Source of the DNA: CBDBBY01 sp965205055
GTDB taxonomy: Bacteria > Pseudomonadota > Alphaproteobacteria > Rhodobacterales > Rhodobacteraceae
Assembly: GCA_965205055.1 (NCBI GenBank)
Contig: OZ242030.1
Span: forward strand, 3,658,001 to 3,722,000
DNA: 64,000 bases
Reading direction: 5' to 3'
The notes under the pieces were generated by a model. It did not search any database and was not told the DNA's origin. It saw only the letters and a program-made list of their open reading frames with translations. Positions 35,542 through 43,558 of this stretch are shown piece after piece (position 1 is the first letter of the stretch; each line of letters starts with the position of its first letter). The position numbers and the translations under genes are program-made.

Positions 35542-35671
35542 GTAGGATCCCGAACAATCGTTAAAATACTGAACGAAAATAACCTATTGATGCAAGTCTC
35601 CGAATATTGTAGCTGTAGACACTAGGAGATTCGTTGTTCACTCAAATTGAAAGCTGGGATAAAATAGTATT

Positions 35672-38152
35672 ATGCCGATAAATTTTGACGACCTTTTGAA
35701 TGATAATGATTCAATTGTTCTGAATCCTCGAGATATTTTCTTGACGTTGGATCGCAAAGAAAAATTTGCCTTTCTAAGAGATATTCAAACTGAAGTTATG
35801 AAAGATTGGTTTGAGAAAAGGGAAGAGCCGGACACTATTATCAAGCTAAATGTCGGTAGCGGAAAAACGTTGGTAGGGTTGTTGCTATTGCAAAGTTCAT
35901 TAAATGAAGAAGTTTGCCCAGCTGCCTACTTCGCTGCAAACAAGCAACTAGTTGATCAAGTTATTGAAGAAGCAAAGGATCTCAGTATCGAGGTTACAAG
36001 TGATCCTCAAAATTCAAGTTTTCGTTCTGGCAACCGAATTCTGGTTACGACAGTACATAGGTTGTTTAACGGAAAATCTGTATTCGGTGTAGGTGCAGAT
36101 GGTGTAAAAATCCCGTTGGGAGTGGTTGTCATCGACGATGCTCACGCTTGCATTGAGACTATCACCGATCAATTCAGAATTAGGCTTCCAAATACGCATT
36201 CTGCCTATAAGGAAATCTTCAATATCTTCGAGCGTGCTCTAGAGCGACAAAACCATCCCCGACTCTTGGATCTCAAGTCAGGCGATTCTGGCGCGATGAT
36301 CGAAGTACCGTATTGGGATTGGATAGATGCAAAAGAAGAAATCCTGAAGATCCTGCATGCCCAAAAAGATGATGATGATCTGAAATTTACTTACCCGCTT
36401 CTTCATGATGTCTTGGAGCTTTGCCGCTGTATAATTAGCGGCCAAGGACTGGAAATTGAGCCAGATTGTCCCCCGACCGATCTTATTATGGCGTTTTCTC
36501 GTGCCAAGCGCCGAATCTATATGACGGCAATGCTTGCTGACGACAGTGTGCTTGTGACCCATTTAGGTGCAGATCCAAATAAACTTCCCGATCCAATTGT
36601 TCCAACATCTACCCAGTCTATTGGCGAGCGCATGATACTCATGCCGCAAGAACTTAATCCAAAAATTACCTTGGATGAAATAAAGAAACTGCTCGCCAAG
36701 CTAGAGAAGGAGAATAATATTGTTGTTATCGTGCCGTCAAAAAAAGCCGCTGATGATTGGTCTGATGTTGCCAAGAAAGTTCTTTTGGCAGAAAATGTCG
36801 CCAATGGAGTGGAGGGGCTTCGAAAGGACCATATCGGACTTACAGTTCTCATAAATAAATATGATGGAATTGATCTACCGCACGATGCGTGCCGTATCTT
36901 GGTAATATACAACCTGCCCGAAGTGGCATCGTTTTCCGATCGAACCGATATGGCTATCATAAGCGATTCTCAAATCGGCCTCCGCCGTCAGATGCAACGA
37001 ATCGAGCAAGGGATGGGACGTGGCGTTCGTTCCAATGACGATTATTGTGTTGTATTGTTAGTTGGATCTAAACTCATATATTGTGTACAATCCAAGGAAG
37101 GCATCAGACTTTTGACACCCGCTACGCAAGCGCAGCTTAACCTTTCAAAGGAGATCGCAGGACAACTCGGTGGGGAAGATATAGATGGTATTGCAGGCGT
37201 AATCGATCAGTGTCTTAAGCGTGACACCTCTTGGGTGAAGGTCAATAAGAGAGCGCTTCTTAAAGCCAATTCTAAAACAGGTCTGATACTCGACAAATCC
37301 AGAGTCGCAATAAGGCAAGCCTTTATTTCCGCTAGGAATGGCGAATATAGGTATGCTGCTCAGTTACTGAACAACGCAGTCGATGCCTCATATGATGATG
37401 ACGAAAAAGCATGGCTAATGTCAAAGCTGGCTGCCATACAACATCGGTTGGATCCGGCTGAATCACAAAAAACATTGCTCAATGCACGCCGAAAGAACAT
37501 GAATGTGCTACGCCCGATGGATGGCATCGCGTATCAACAACTGGAGATTCTGAGTGGTAAGCAAGCTGCGAGAGTCCAATCGTACCACAATGAAAACTAC
37601 CTCGGAGTTACCGAACGGATGCGGCATGTCAATAAGGTTACAGATGACTTGTGCTTCGGAAGCGTATCACCAAATGAGTTTGAAGAAGCTATAGATGACG
37701 TTGCCCTGTTTATCGGGCTGCAGTCTCAGCGCCCCGAAAAAAAGTTCAATGACGGGCCAGACAATCTATGGGTGCTCCCTGATGGATCATTCATAGTAAT
37801 TGAATGTAAGAACAACGTAACTTCTAAAGATGGTATTTCTAAAACCCAGCTAGGTCAGCTGGGTCAGTCTATGTCGTGGTTCTACTCCAAATATAAGAAC
37901 ATCGCGTCGGCTACTCCCGTCATTATCCACCCGCTCCGAACTTTGGGAGATGGTGCATCAGAAGTCGAGAGGATGCAGATCATAACGGAAATAGAACTCA
38001 GTAAGCTGCGCAAAGCACTCTGCAAGTTTGCCGAGTCACTAGGTGACCCCAGCATTTTAAATAACCAGAAGAAGATACACCGACTGCTCGCATTTCACGG
38101 ATTCAACGGCAAAGAATTTTTGACACGATACACATCAAGGCCAAAAATATAA
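35672..38152 (+). CDS. SF2 DEAD/DEAH helicase with C-terminal PD-(D/E)XK nuclease-like domain
   Basis: 826 residues, AT-rich codons unlike the GC-rich neighbours. Helicase motifs are in order: Walker A 'NVGSGKTLVGLLLL' (62-67), motif II 'VVIDDAHA' (Asp155-Asp156-Ala-His158), a Ser/Arg-type 'RAKRRIYMTAML' (motif III-like) and motif VI 'QRIEQGMGRGVR'. A helical region follows, then near residues 700-720 'DNLWVLPDGSFIVIECKNNV', the D...ExK arrangement of a restriction-type nuclease. No methyltransferase is fused. It stands alone between an ISKra4 remnant and a dioxygenase gene. A nuclease-helicase defence role is likely by analogy with other such fusions; no named system was recognised. Confidence 0.78.
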   Translation: MPINFDDLLNDNDSIVLNPRDIFLTLDRKEKFAFLRDIQTEVMKDWFEKREEPDTIIKLNVGSGKTLVGLLLLQSSLNEEVCPAAYFAANKQLVDQVIEEAKDLSIEVTSDPQNSSFRSGNRILVTTVHRLFNGKSVFGVGADGVKIPLGVVVIDDAHACIETITDQFRIRLPNTHSAYKEIFNIFERALERQNHPRLLDLKSGDSGAMIEVPYWDWIDAKEEILKILHAQKDDDDLKFTYPLLHDVLELCRCIISGQGLEIEPDCPPTDLIMAFSRAKRRIYMTAMLADDSVLVTHLGADPNKLPDPIVPTSTQSIGERMILMPQELNPKITLDEIKKLLAKLEKENNIVVIVPSKKAADDWSDVAKKVLLAENVANGVEGLRKDHIGLTVLINKYDGIDLPHDACRILVIYNLPEVASFSDRTDMAIISDSQIGLRRQMQRIEQGMGRGVRSNDDYCVVLLVGSKLIYCVQSKEGIRLLTPATQAQLNLSKEIAGQLGGEDIDGIAGVIDQCLKRDTSWVKVNKRALLKANSKTGLILDKSRVAIRQAFISARNGEYRYAAQLLNNAVDASYDDDEKAWLMSKLAAIQHRLDPAESQKTLLNARRKNMNVLRPMDGIAYQQLEILSGKQAARVQSYHNENYLGVTERMRHVNKVTDDLCFGSVSPNEFEEAIDDVALFIGLQSQRPEKKFNDGPDNLWVLPDGSFIVIECKNNVTSKDGISKTQLGQLGQSMSWFYSKYKNIASATPVIIHPLRTLGDGASEVERMQIITEIELSKLRKALCKFAESLGDPSILNNQKKIHRLLAFHGFNGKEFLTRYTSRPKI

Positions 38153-38176
38153 GGCTTAGTGTTAACGGCCTTTTTT
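38137..38176 (+). terminator. Candidate intrinsic terminator after the helicase gene
   Basis: AAGGCC (38137-38142) and a second AAGGC (38151-38155) can each pair with GGCCTT (38167-38172), which runs directly into a T6 tract. The stem is short, so the call is tentative. Confidence 0.35.
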
Positions 38177-38242
38177 GTCGTTATGTATGATCTTAGACAG
38201 ATATATATCAGTCCCGACCGGTCGCAAGCATGAGTGAGAAAT

Positions 38243-39178
38243 ATGATGATCAAGGACATTCTGGGCCTGCATCACGTCACGTCGATGGCTGCGGATGCAA
38301 ATGAAAACAATGACTTTTTCACCAAGATTCTGGGTCTGCGCCGGGTAAAGAAGACTGTGAACTTCGATGCGCCGGAAATTTATCACCTCTACTACGGCGA
38401 TGAAGTGGGCGCGCCTGGCTCCGTCATGACCTATTTCCCATACGGTGACATATCGCGCGGAAAGCGCGGGGTGGGCGAGGTCGGAGAGACCGAGTTTGCG
38501 GTCCCGAAAGGATCCTTGGGATATTGGAAAGCGAGGCTTGCGAACCGGGGTGTATCCGAATTGGCTGAAGACACGTTCCTGGGTGAGGAGCGACTGACTT
38601 TCGATGGCCCGGACGGCGAAAGGTTCGCGCTGGTTGAAAATGAAGCGTGTGGCCGACGGCCTTGGACAGGAACGGACGTATCGGGAGAGGTCGGGATACT
38701 TGGCTTTCGAGGTGCACGATTTCGCCTGCGCGATATCGGAGCTACAGGCGAACTTCTGACCTACATGGGCTATCAAAAGACCGAAACCGCAGGTGGTATC
38801 ACCCGCTATTTGGTCGAGGGAGGGAATGCAGCGGATACCATTGACCTTGAAGAATCGCCCGATGCTCCTCCGGCCGTGCAGGGTGCTGGGTCGGTGCATC
38901 ACATCGCGTTCGCTGTTGAGGATCGTGCTGCGCAACTCAAGGTACGCGAGGTGCTGAAGGATACGGGCTATCAGGTCACGCCAGTGATCGACCGCCAATA
39001 TTTTTATGCGATTTATTTCCGCACGCACGGCGGGATCTTGTTCGAAATCGCGACTAACGAGCCGGGCTTCGACCATGACGAAGATACCGCGCATTTAGGA
39101 GAGACGCTGAAGCTTCCCGCCCGTTACGAGCCCCGCCGTCAAAGGATTGAAGCGACTTTGCCTCCGATCCCGAACTGA
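38243..39178 (+). CDS. VOC-family ring-cleaving dioxygenase (MhqO/hydroquinone dioxygenase type)
   Basis: 311 residues from ATG 38243; ATG 38246 and GTG 38234 are alternatives. Two tandem glyoxalase/bleomycin-resistance (VOC) domains are visible. The first starts 'ILGLHHVTSMAADANENNDF' with 'KTVNFDAPEIYHLYYGDE', the second has 'SVHHIAFAVEDRAA' and 'GGILFEIATNEPGF'. The His of 'LHHV', the His of 'HHIAF' and the Glu of 'LFEI' are the expected Fe(II)/Mn(II) ligands. Relatives cleave hydroquinones or detoxify quinones in the cytoplasm. It is a single gene here, 90 bases after the helicase, and could serve the same aromatic metabolism as the 14.8-24 kb operon. Confidence 0.85.
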   Translation: MMIKDILGLHHVTSMAADANENNDFFTKILGLRRVKKTVNFDAPEIYHLYYGDEVGAPGSVMTYFPYGDISRGKRGVGEVGETEFAVPKGSLGYWKARLANRGVSELAEDTFLGEERLTFDGPDGERFALVENEACGRRPWTGTDVSGEVGILGFRGARFRLRDIGATGELLTYMGYQKTETAGGITRYLVEGGNAADTIDLEESPDAPPAVQGAGSVHHIAFAVEDRAAQLKVREVLKDTGYQVTPVIDRQYFYAIYFRTHGGILFEIATNEPGFDHDEDTAHLGETLKLPARYEPRRQRIEATLPPIPN

Positions 39179-39329
39179 TGACAACCAGTGTCACGAATGG
39201 ACATCACGCGTTGACTCAAGCCTGATGCAGCTGAAGTTCCGTTGGCACTCGCAATTCATGGTTGAGCGCAAGTTCGGGGAGTGTTTATTGAAGTCCGCAA
39301 AATTTAACTATTTTGAAACGAACCGATAA

Positions 39330-40094
39330 ATGCGGCTCTTCGATAAATTGGGCTTTTCCTGGGATCGCTCTGCAATTCCAACGGGCGTGCCGACATCCGT
39401 TGACCGCTCGGTCTTTCGCTACAAGCAGATGCTTGCGCAATTTGTGTATGATGCCAGCGCCCTTGAAGGCAATCCTTTCACCTTTTCCGAGGTCAAAACT
39501 CTACTGAACGGAGTGACGGTCGGCGGGCACAAGCTGTCCGATGAACAACAGGTGCTCAATCTTGCGAAGGCCGCAAAGGAGCTATTCGTGCTGGTCAGAA
39601 CAGGCACATTCCGTCTTGAAAAAGCTGTCTTCGACCGGCTGCACGGATTGGTTGCGCGGGAGGAGGCATTGGAGTGGGGGCATTTCCGAGGCGAAGGCGG
39701 GCATAAGGACACGACGCCGCGTGTTGGAATCGGCGATGGTGAGTTTACACCTTCCCATTCGACTGAACCCGGTGCCGAGAATTTGAAGGTGCTATTTGCG
39801 CAAGGCGTTGCCGAGCTTGAGGCTGAGGTTTCCGGTCCCCGGGAGCGCGCAATGGCTTTCTTCCTGTTCGGCTCTCTGCATCAGTTCTACTTTGATGGAA
39901 ACAAGCGTACGTCGCGCTTCATGATGAATGGTGTGCTCATGTCGCACGGCATGGACGCAATCTCGGTGCCCGCAGTTCGGGCACAAGAGTTTAATGAGAA
40001 GATGGTTCGTTTCTATATCAGCAAGGATGCTACTGAAATGATGGGCTTTCTGATCGATTGCGAGCCGAAGGATGTTCCCAAGCCAAAGCCGTAA
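39330..40094 (+). CDS. Fic-domain protein (probable AMP transferase)
   Basis: 254 residues. The Fic active site is 'HQFYFDGNKRTSRFMMNG' (from His184), a slightly divergent HxFx(D/E)GN(G/K)RxxR with the second glycine replaced by Lys, as in several chromosomal Fic proteins. The N-terminal 'YDASALEGNPFTFSE' resembles the auto-inhibitory helix of class II Fic proteins, in which a glutamate blocks the active site. Fic enzymes transfer AMP or other groups to target proteins. No separate antitoxin gene is adjacent, which fits internal inhibition. The targets are unknown. It lies 150 bases after the VOC dioxygenase. Confidence 0.85.
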   Translation: MRLFDKLGFSWDRSAIPTGVPTSVDRSVFRYKQMLAQFVYDASALEGNPFTFSEVKTLLNGVTVGGHKLSDEQQVLNLAKAAKELFVLVRTGTFRLEKAVFDRLHGLVAREEALEWGHFRGEGGHKDTTPRVGIGDGEFTPSHSTEPGAENLKVLFAQGVAELEAEVSGPRERAMAFFLFGSLHQFYFDGNKRTSRFMMNGVLMSHGMDAISVPAVRAQEFNEKMVRFYISKDATEMMGFLIDCEPKDVPKPKP

Positions 40095-40731
40095 ATTTGA
40101 GGGTCAATGAATTTCGTCTGCAATCTGCCACGCAAGTTCGTTCACATTGTCCAAATGTCGTTACATTCAATGTTTGCTTATTGCACCAGACGGAAACCCG
40201 ATCAAATTTTCGTCGGCCATAGAAACAATCTCAATGCGCCCATTGAGCGAGTAGAGATATCCGACAAACATTGAATTTCGTGCTGAATCGATTGCAAGTG
40301 TGGTCGAAGCAGATTCACAGATCGGTCTGGGTCGGACGCGGTCGAACTTTGCCCGGATTTCGCGCTCCCCAATGCAAGTTTCGGGACTGTTTCGGCCTCG
40401 CTGGCCTCGTGCGGGCCTTATGCAAACATTAGGCCATTAGGTACAGGCGGTTTGGCTTGATTGAGAAGCCATTGTGAATCGGTGTATAAAAGTGCCTCTG
40501 CGATTTGTATTCAAATGCTCTTTCGATGATTTGGAAGGGATGCTTCTCTTTTTTGGGGCCAGAACGGAAAGTGCCGCTGGTCGAAGTCGAGGCCAACGTT
40601 CTGCTCGCCATCAGATGCTACATCGAAAACAATCGTTGGGTCGAATTCCTTGATTGGAAGGTTTGTCGCGAAGCGGTCTAACCAAGAAATAGGGCGTACC
40701 CATTCGGAAGAACGAGGCTGGGAACGCTAAG
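40095..40731. other. Intergenic region with no supported gene
   Basis: About 640 bases between fic and transposase debris. On the minus strand near 40164-40330 a stretch such as 'MFVGYLYSLNGRIEIVSMAD' looks like a piece of a former protein-coding gene, but it lacks both ends and competing frames exist. Nothing else was recognised. Confidence 0.4.
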
Positions 40732-40905
40732 AATGAACGAAATCAGGAAGATTGGGCGGTTCACTATCGGAACGGACGTTGGATCAAGGGGATCACTCGG
40801 GACATGTCAGCGTCTCGTGCGACCGTTTGGAAGGTTTTGCGTTCGGATGCGACAGCGCTTTCGTATGAACGCGCCCTTGTGCCGCGCCACGTTCATGCTC
40901 CTGCA
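40732..40905 (+). pseudogene. IS21 IstA-like transposase, N-terminal remnant
   Basis: The plus strand reads 'WAVHYRNGRWIKGITRDMSA', 'SRATVWKVLRSDATALSYER' and 'ALVPR', which matches the helix-turn-helix start of IS21-type IstA ('VRKVLRS.AT...YERSVQPRP'). It ends abruptly and overlaps an IS1595-like fragment on the other strand. No IstB gene is present. Confidence 0.55.
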
Positions 40906-41000
40906 GTTCGGATAAACGAAGCCGTTCGGCCCGCGGTGCAGGAACAGATCCATTCTATACGCCTCGTCGTACGGGTAAGGTTCCTTGAACTGATCAGGGG
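40870..41000 (-). pseudogene. IS1595-like transposase, N-terminal remnant
   Basis: The minus strand has 'DQFKEPYPYDEAYRMDLFLH' and 'RGPNGFVYPNC', which resembles the IS1595 N-terminus ('F..RFPDDEACR.YLF..RWPDGFVCPRC') with one zinc-ribbon Cys replaced by Tyr. Only about 40 codons survive. Confidence 0.5.
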
Positions 41001-41108
41001 CGGCACCCTTCGGCCTGCGACGTGACTCGTCATGCGCTACTTGCGACACGAACGCATCGCAAACGTCAAGTACGTTCGCACACAAAACACAAACCCGCCG
41101 CTTTGGGT

Positions 41109-42797
41109 TTATAAGCCCCAAGCCAGACTCAGTCCTGAACTTCCATTGCCTTCAATCATAAAATTCAACGTAATTCGTCTAGTAGTCGTATCCATCCAAT
41201 TCAATCGACCAGTTTTCACGAAACCTTTCACGTAACTTTCTTTCTTTTTCATTTTCCTCTTTCCGCATTTCGGTGAAGTGATCGATTTCATCAAACCCAG
41301 CTTCCGGAGAAAAAAACTAACTTTTCTTTTATATAGCGATTTGAAAAAATAATCTTCTTCAATGAACCTTGAACTTCCCGCTGGGTTCACATCTTGTACT
41401 ACACTCTCATAAGCGTAAAGCCACATTTGCCCCTTTAATCCTTCTTTATTGAAAAAAGAGTCCCACTTGTTGTGCTTTATAGCGCCCTCAATGTAGTTAT
41501 TTTTTGATGCATAACATACAAGTAACGCAACAAGAGCATTAACCATATCAAATAGCGGCTCAATTCGACTTGCTGGAATTTTAATTCTGAGTTTAATAAT
41601 CAAATATAGAAGCCACGTAATTTCTCCAGTTCTGTTTTCAAGTGCTAATTGTGGAAGACATCGATCGAGAAACTCCCTAATTCCGTTGATATTAACATCC
41701 CTGCACTTCCTTTGTCTCAAGACGAGTATTTCTACCAAGAATGATATAAGCGTTGGGTTGCGCCAGTATGCATTCAACAAGTAATTTTGAATTGTTTTCC
41801 AGTTGTCTGCGTCAACGAATGATAACCTCGCGTTTTGCAGTGCATACTTTTCTACGTTGATGTTAGGTTGTTCGTCGGATATACGGCCTATCTGGTAGAA
41901 AAATTGATAAAAATCGTTAATGGATTCACTTTTTTTTGGACGAGCAGCGACTACAGCTTGCTTCCACCCAATCGGAAAGCGGAACGATTTTGAGTGAATT
42001 TCAGATTTATCGCTATTCAGTTCTAATTCAAAGAAAGAAGCGGCTTGCCTGATCGCTGCGATTATCTCGTCACCTGACTGTCCAGTACCGACGCCAATCA
42101 GATAATCGTCAACATACCGAAGGGCTCTTTTGTTTAGTGTTTTCAAGCGCCTTTGAAGTTCTTTATCGACGCCAGAGGCAACAATTTCCGCAATGAAACG
42201 AGAGGTGTCTGGGCCAACCGGTAAGCCAATTGTTTGGCCATCTTGTGCATTACGACAATAGCGATCCAATTTGTTGCTAAATTGATCATCTGATCGATTA
42301 CTCTTAGCAACAGATTTTCCAAGAATAGCCCATGGAATGGCATGAGTATAGATTGAATGAAAAAACGATTGGATATCGGCAGATGCAAATCGATCACAAG
42401 TGTTGAGAAGATTTACCTGAAAATCATCTCTGACATTTATATTCGGTCTTAACGCAGCGCGACTGCCATTCCAATCAAACTCGGGCGGCGATGCGCTAAA
42501 TCGAGATTGCTGCGCAGATTTTTTTAACTGAATGAAATTATCCGATATTACGTGTGCAATTGCGAGGTATGAGATTGGATTTATTATTCCAAATTTGCGG
42601 TCATTTCTCCCAAATCTAGGAAAGTAAAACCAGCAGGGCTCCGAAGTGTAGTTGGCTATTCTGCCCGAAATTTCCCTCCAAATCGATTCGCGATATTTTG
42701 CAAGGCGAAGCGTAACAAAGCAAGGGGGTAACTCTGGAGCAAAGTAACCATGAGAAATCAACCTGCTAAAGCGCTGTGTTTTTCTTTTGGATCGCAT
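41109..42797 (-). CDS. Reverse transcriptase of the unknown-group/Abi type (candidate defence RT)
   Basis: 562 residues, AT-rich. RT motifs are clear: 'SADIQSFFHSIY' (motif A, Asp141), 'GQTIGLPVGPDTSRFIAEIV' (motif B), 'RALRYVDDYLIGV' (motif C, catalytic Asp-Asp at 230-231) and 'ELELNSDKSEIHSKSF' (motif D). The N-terminal 'LISHGYFAPELPPCF' is a feature seen in many bacterial defence-associated RTs. The C-terminal ~250 residues are helical and have no maturase, endonuclease or integrase motifs, so it is neither a group II intron nor a retroelement. It probably belongs to the DRT/UG families that give phage resistance, but the exact class cannot be told. A small ORF overlaps its start; ATG 42797 follows AGGA. 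Confidence 0.85.
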   Translation of the reverse strand: MRSKRKTQRFSRLISHGYFAPELPPCFVTLRLAKYRESIWREISGRIANYTSEPCWFYFPRFGRNDRKFGIINPISYLAIAHVISDNFIQLKKSAQQSRFSASPPEFDWNGSRAALRPNINVRDDFQVNLLNTCDRFASADIQSFFHSIYTHAIPWAILGKSVAKSNRSDDQFSNKLDRYCRNAQDGQTIGLPVGPDTSRFIAEIVASGVDKELQRRLKTLNKRALRYVDDYLIGVGTGQSGDEIIAAIRQAASFFELELNSDKSEIHSKSFRFPIGWKQAVVAARPKKSESINDFYQFFYQIGRISDEQPNINVEKYALQNARLSFVDADNWKTIQNYLLNAYWRNPTLISFLVEILVLRQRKCRDVNINGIREFLDRCLPQLALENRTGEITWLLYLIIKLRIKIPASRIEPLFDMVNALVALLVCYASKNNYIEGAIKHNKWDSFFNKEGLKGQMWLYAYESVVQDVNPAGSSRFIEEDYFFKSLYKRKVSFFLRKLGLMKSITSPKCGKRKMKKKESYVKGFVKTGRLNWMDTTTRRITLNFMIEGNGSSGLSLAWGL

Positions 42798-42936
42798 AGA
42801 TATTTCCTATAGGCTTTACTCCTTCGGGTCCAATCATACCGAATTTTACTGCCGCAGAACTTTTTTTGGTTCGTTGATTTTGTTGATTGTCTTGCCGTTT
42901 GGACCTCGCAAATAGCAATTCTGCCGCTTTAAGCAT
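42766..42936 (-). CDS. Small ORF overlapping the start of the reverse transcriptase
   Basis: 56 residues from ATG 42936, ending 32 bases inside the RT gene. The sequence begins 'MLKAAELLFARSKRQDNQQN', then 'KSSAAVKFGMIGPEGVKPIG'. It is Lys/Gln-rich in the middle and reads like a real protein rather than a shadow, but no family was recognised and its ribosome binding site is weak. The frame stays open upstream into transposase debris, so the start is uncertain. The overlap suggests translational coupling with the RT, as for an accessory protein. Confidence 0.35.
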   Translation of the reverse strand: MLKAAELLFARSKRQDNQQNQRTKKSSAAVKFGMIGPEGVKPIGNIYAIQKKNTAL

Positions 42937-42959
42937 TTGCACAGGACTTTGAAGTTCCA

Positions 42960-43330
42960 GTTGTGCAGTTAACGAGAGATTGGGTTTCGTGTCGGAGCGT
43001 CGTAGGAAGTCATTTTCTTGGCACGGCCGTTGTCTCGGGACTGCGCGCTTCTCGAGGGTCTCGGCGTAGATTGCATCCGCGGGGACGTCCGAATCAAGGT
43101 AAAACGGCGGCCGGATTCTGGAAATACCTCCTGACCACTCTCGCGGCGTGGATGAATCTGATCCCGTCTGGATACTCCAGTCCTTTTCGACCACCCGATG
43201 GATTAGGCTTCGCACGGCGTAATGCAGGAGCATCAGCCCATCGGTCTTCTGGTGACCAATTTCTGTATCTTGCTCCGCAGCGCGGCTCCCGGTCTGAACA
43301 GATGGTTTTGCCTCATTGTGTGCATTCTCG
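42960..43330 (-). pseudogene. Possible decayed IS4-type transposase C-terminus
   Basis: The minus strand includes 'KTDGLMLLHYAVRSLIHRVV' and 'PRQRPCQENDF', which recalls the 'LLAHYAIRALMHRA' C-terminal pattern of some IS4-family transposases. The intervening sequence does not align well and no ends are visible. Treat as a weak assignment. Confidence 0.3.
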
Positions 43331-43369
43331 ATCTCCAAGCGTTCGTGGTGCAAGCCAGCTATGAATGTC

Positions 43370-43558
43370 AAGCCAATCGCAAGAGACGTCTACTCCAATG
43401 ATCGCAGGGTGTGATAAAGGTGATGCTTCATTCCTTCTGGTTCGCGGTCCGTTGCAGTCGCATGCAACTGTTCGAGACGATGAAAAGAGGCGGTGTGGCT
43501 TGATTGAAGCCGTGGTCGTGCCACAAGTAGCTGACGCCGTCACCGCCCTTGCGAAGGT
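43370..43558 (-). pseudogene. Second IS110 copy, 5' end only
   Basis: Read on the minus strand this matches, base by base over ~180 positions at roughly 70%, the region just upstream of and into the IS110 gene at 33240-33420: shared 'catcgtctcgaacagttg', then 'SHPAIIGVDVSCDWLDIH' against 'SHPEIIGLDVSRDWLDIH'. It breaks off after about 20 codons. The intact IS630 element has inserted at the TA at its upstream end (43559). Confidence 0.65.

Noticed and set aside
40164..40330. Fragment of a possible beta-propeller-like protein on the minus strand
   Set aside because: The stretch looks coding-like, but two frames compete and both ends are missing.
41109..42797. Group II intron or retron
   Set aside because: No maturase or endonuclease domain, no intron RNA domains recognised in the flanks, and no retron-type msr-msd repeat was visible.
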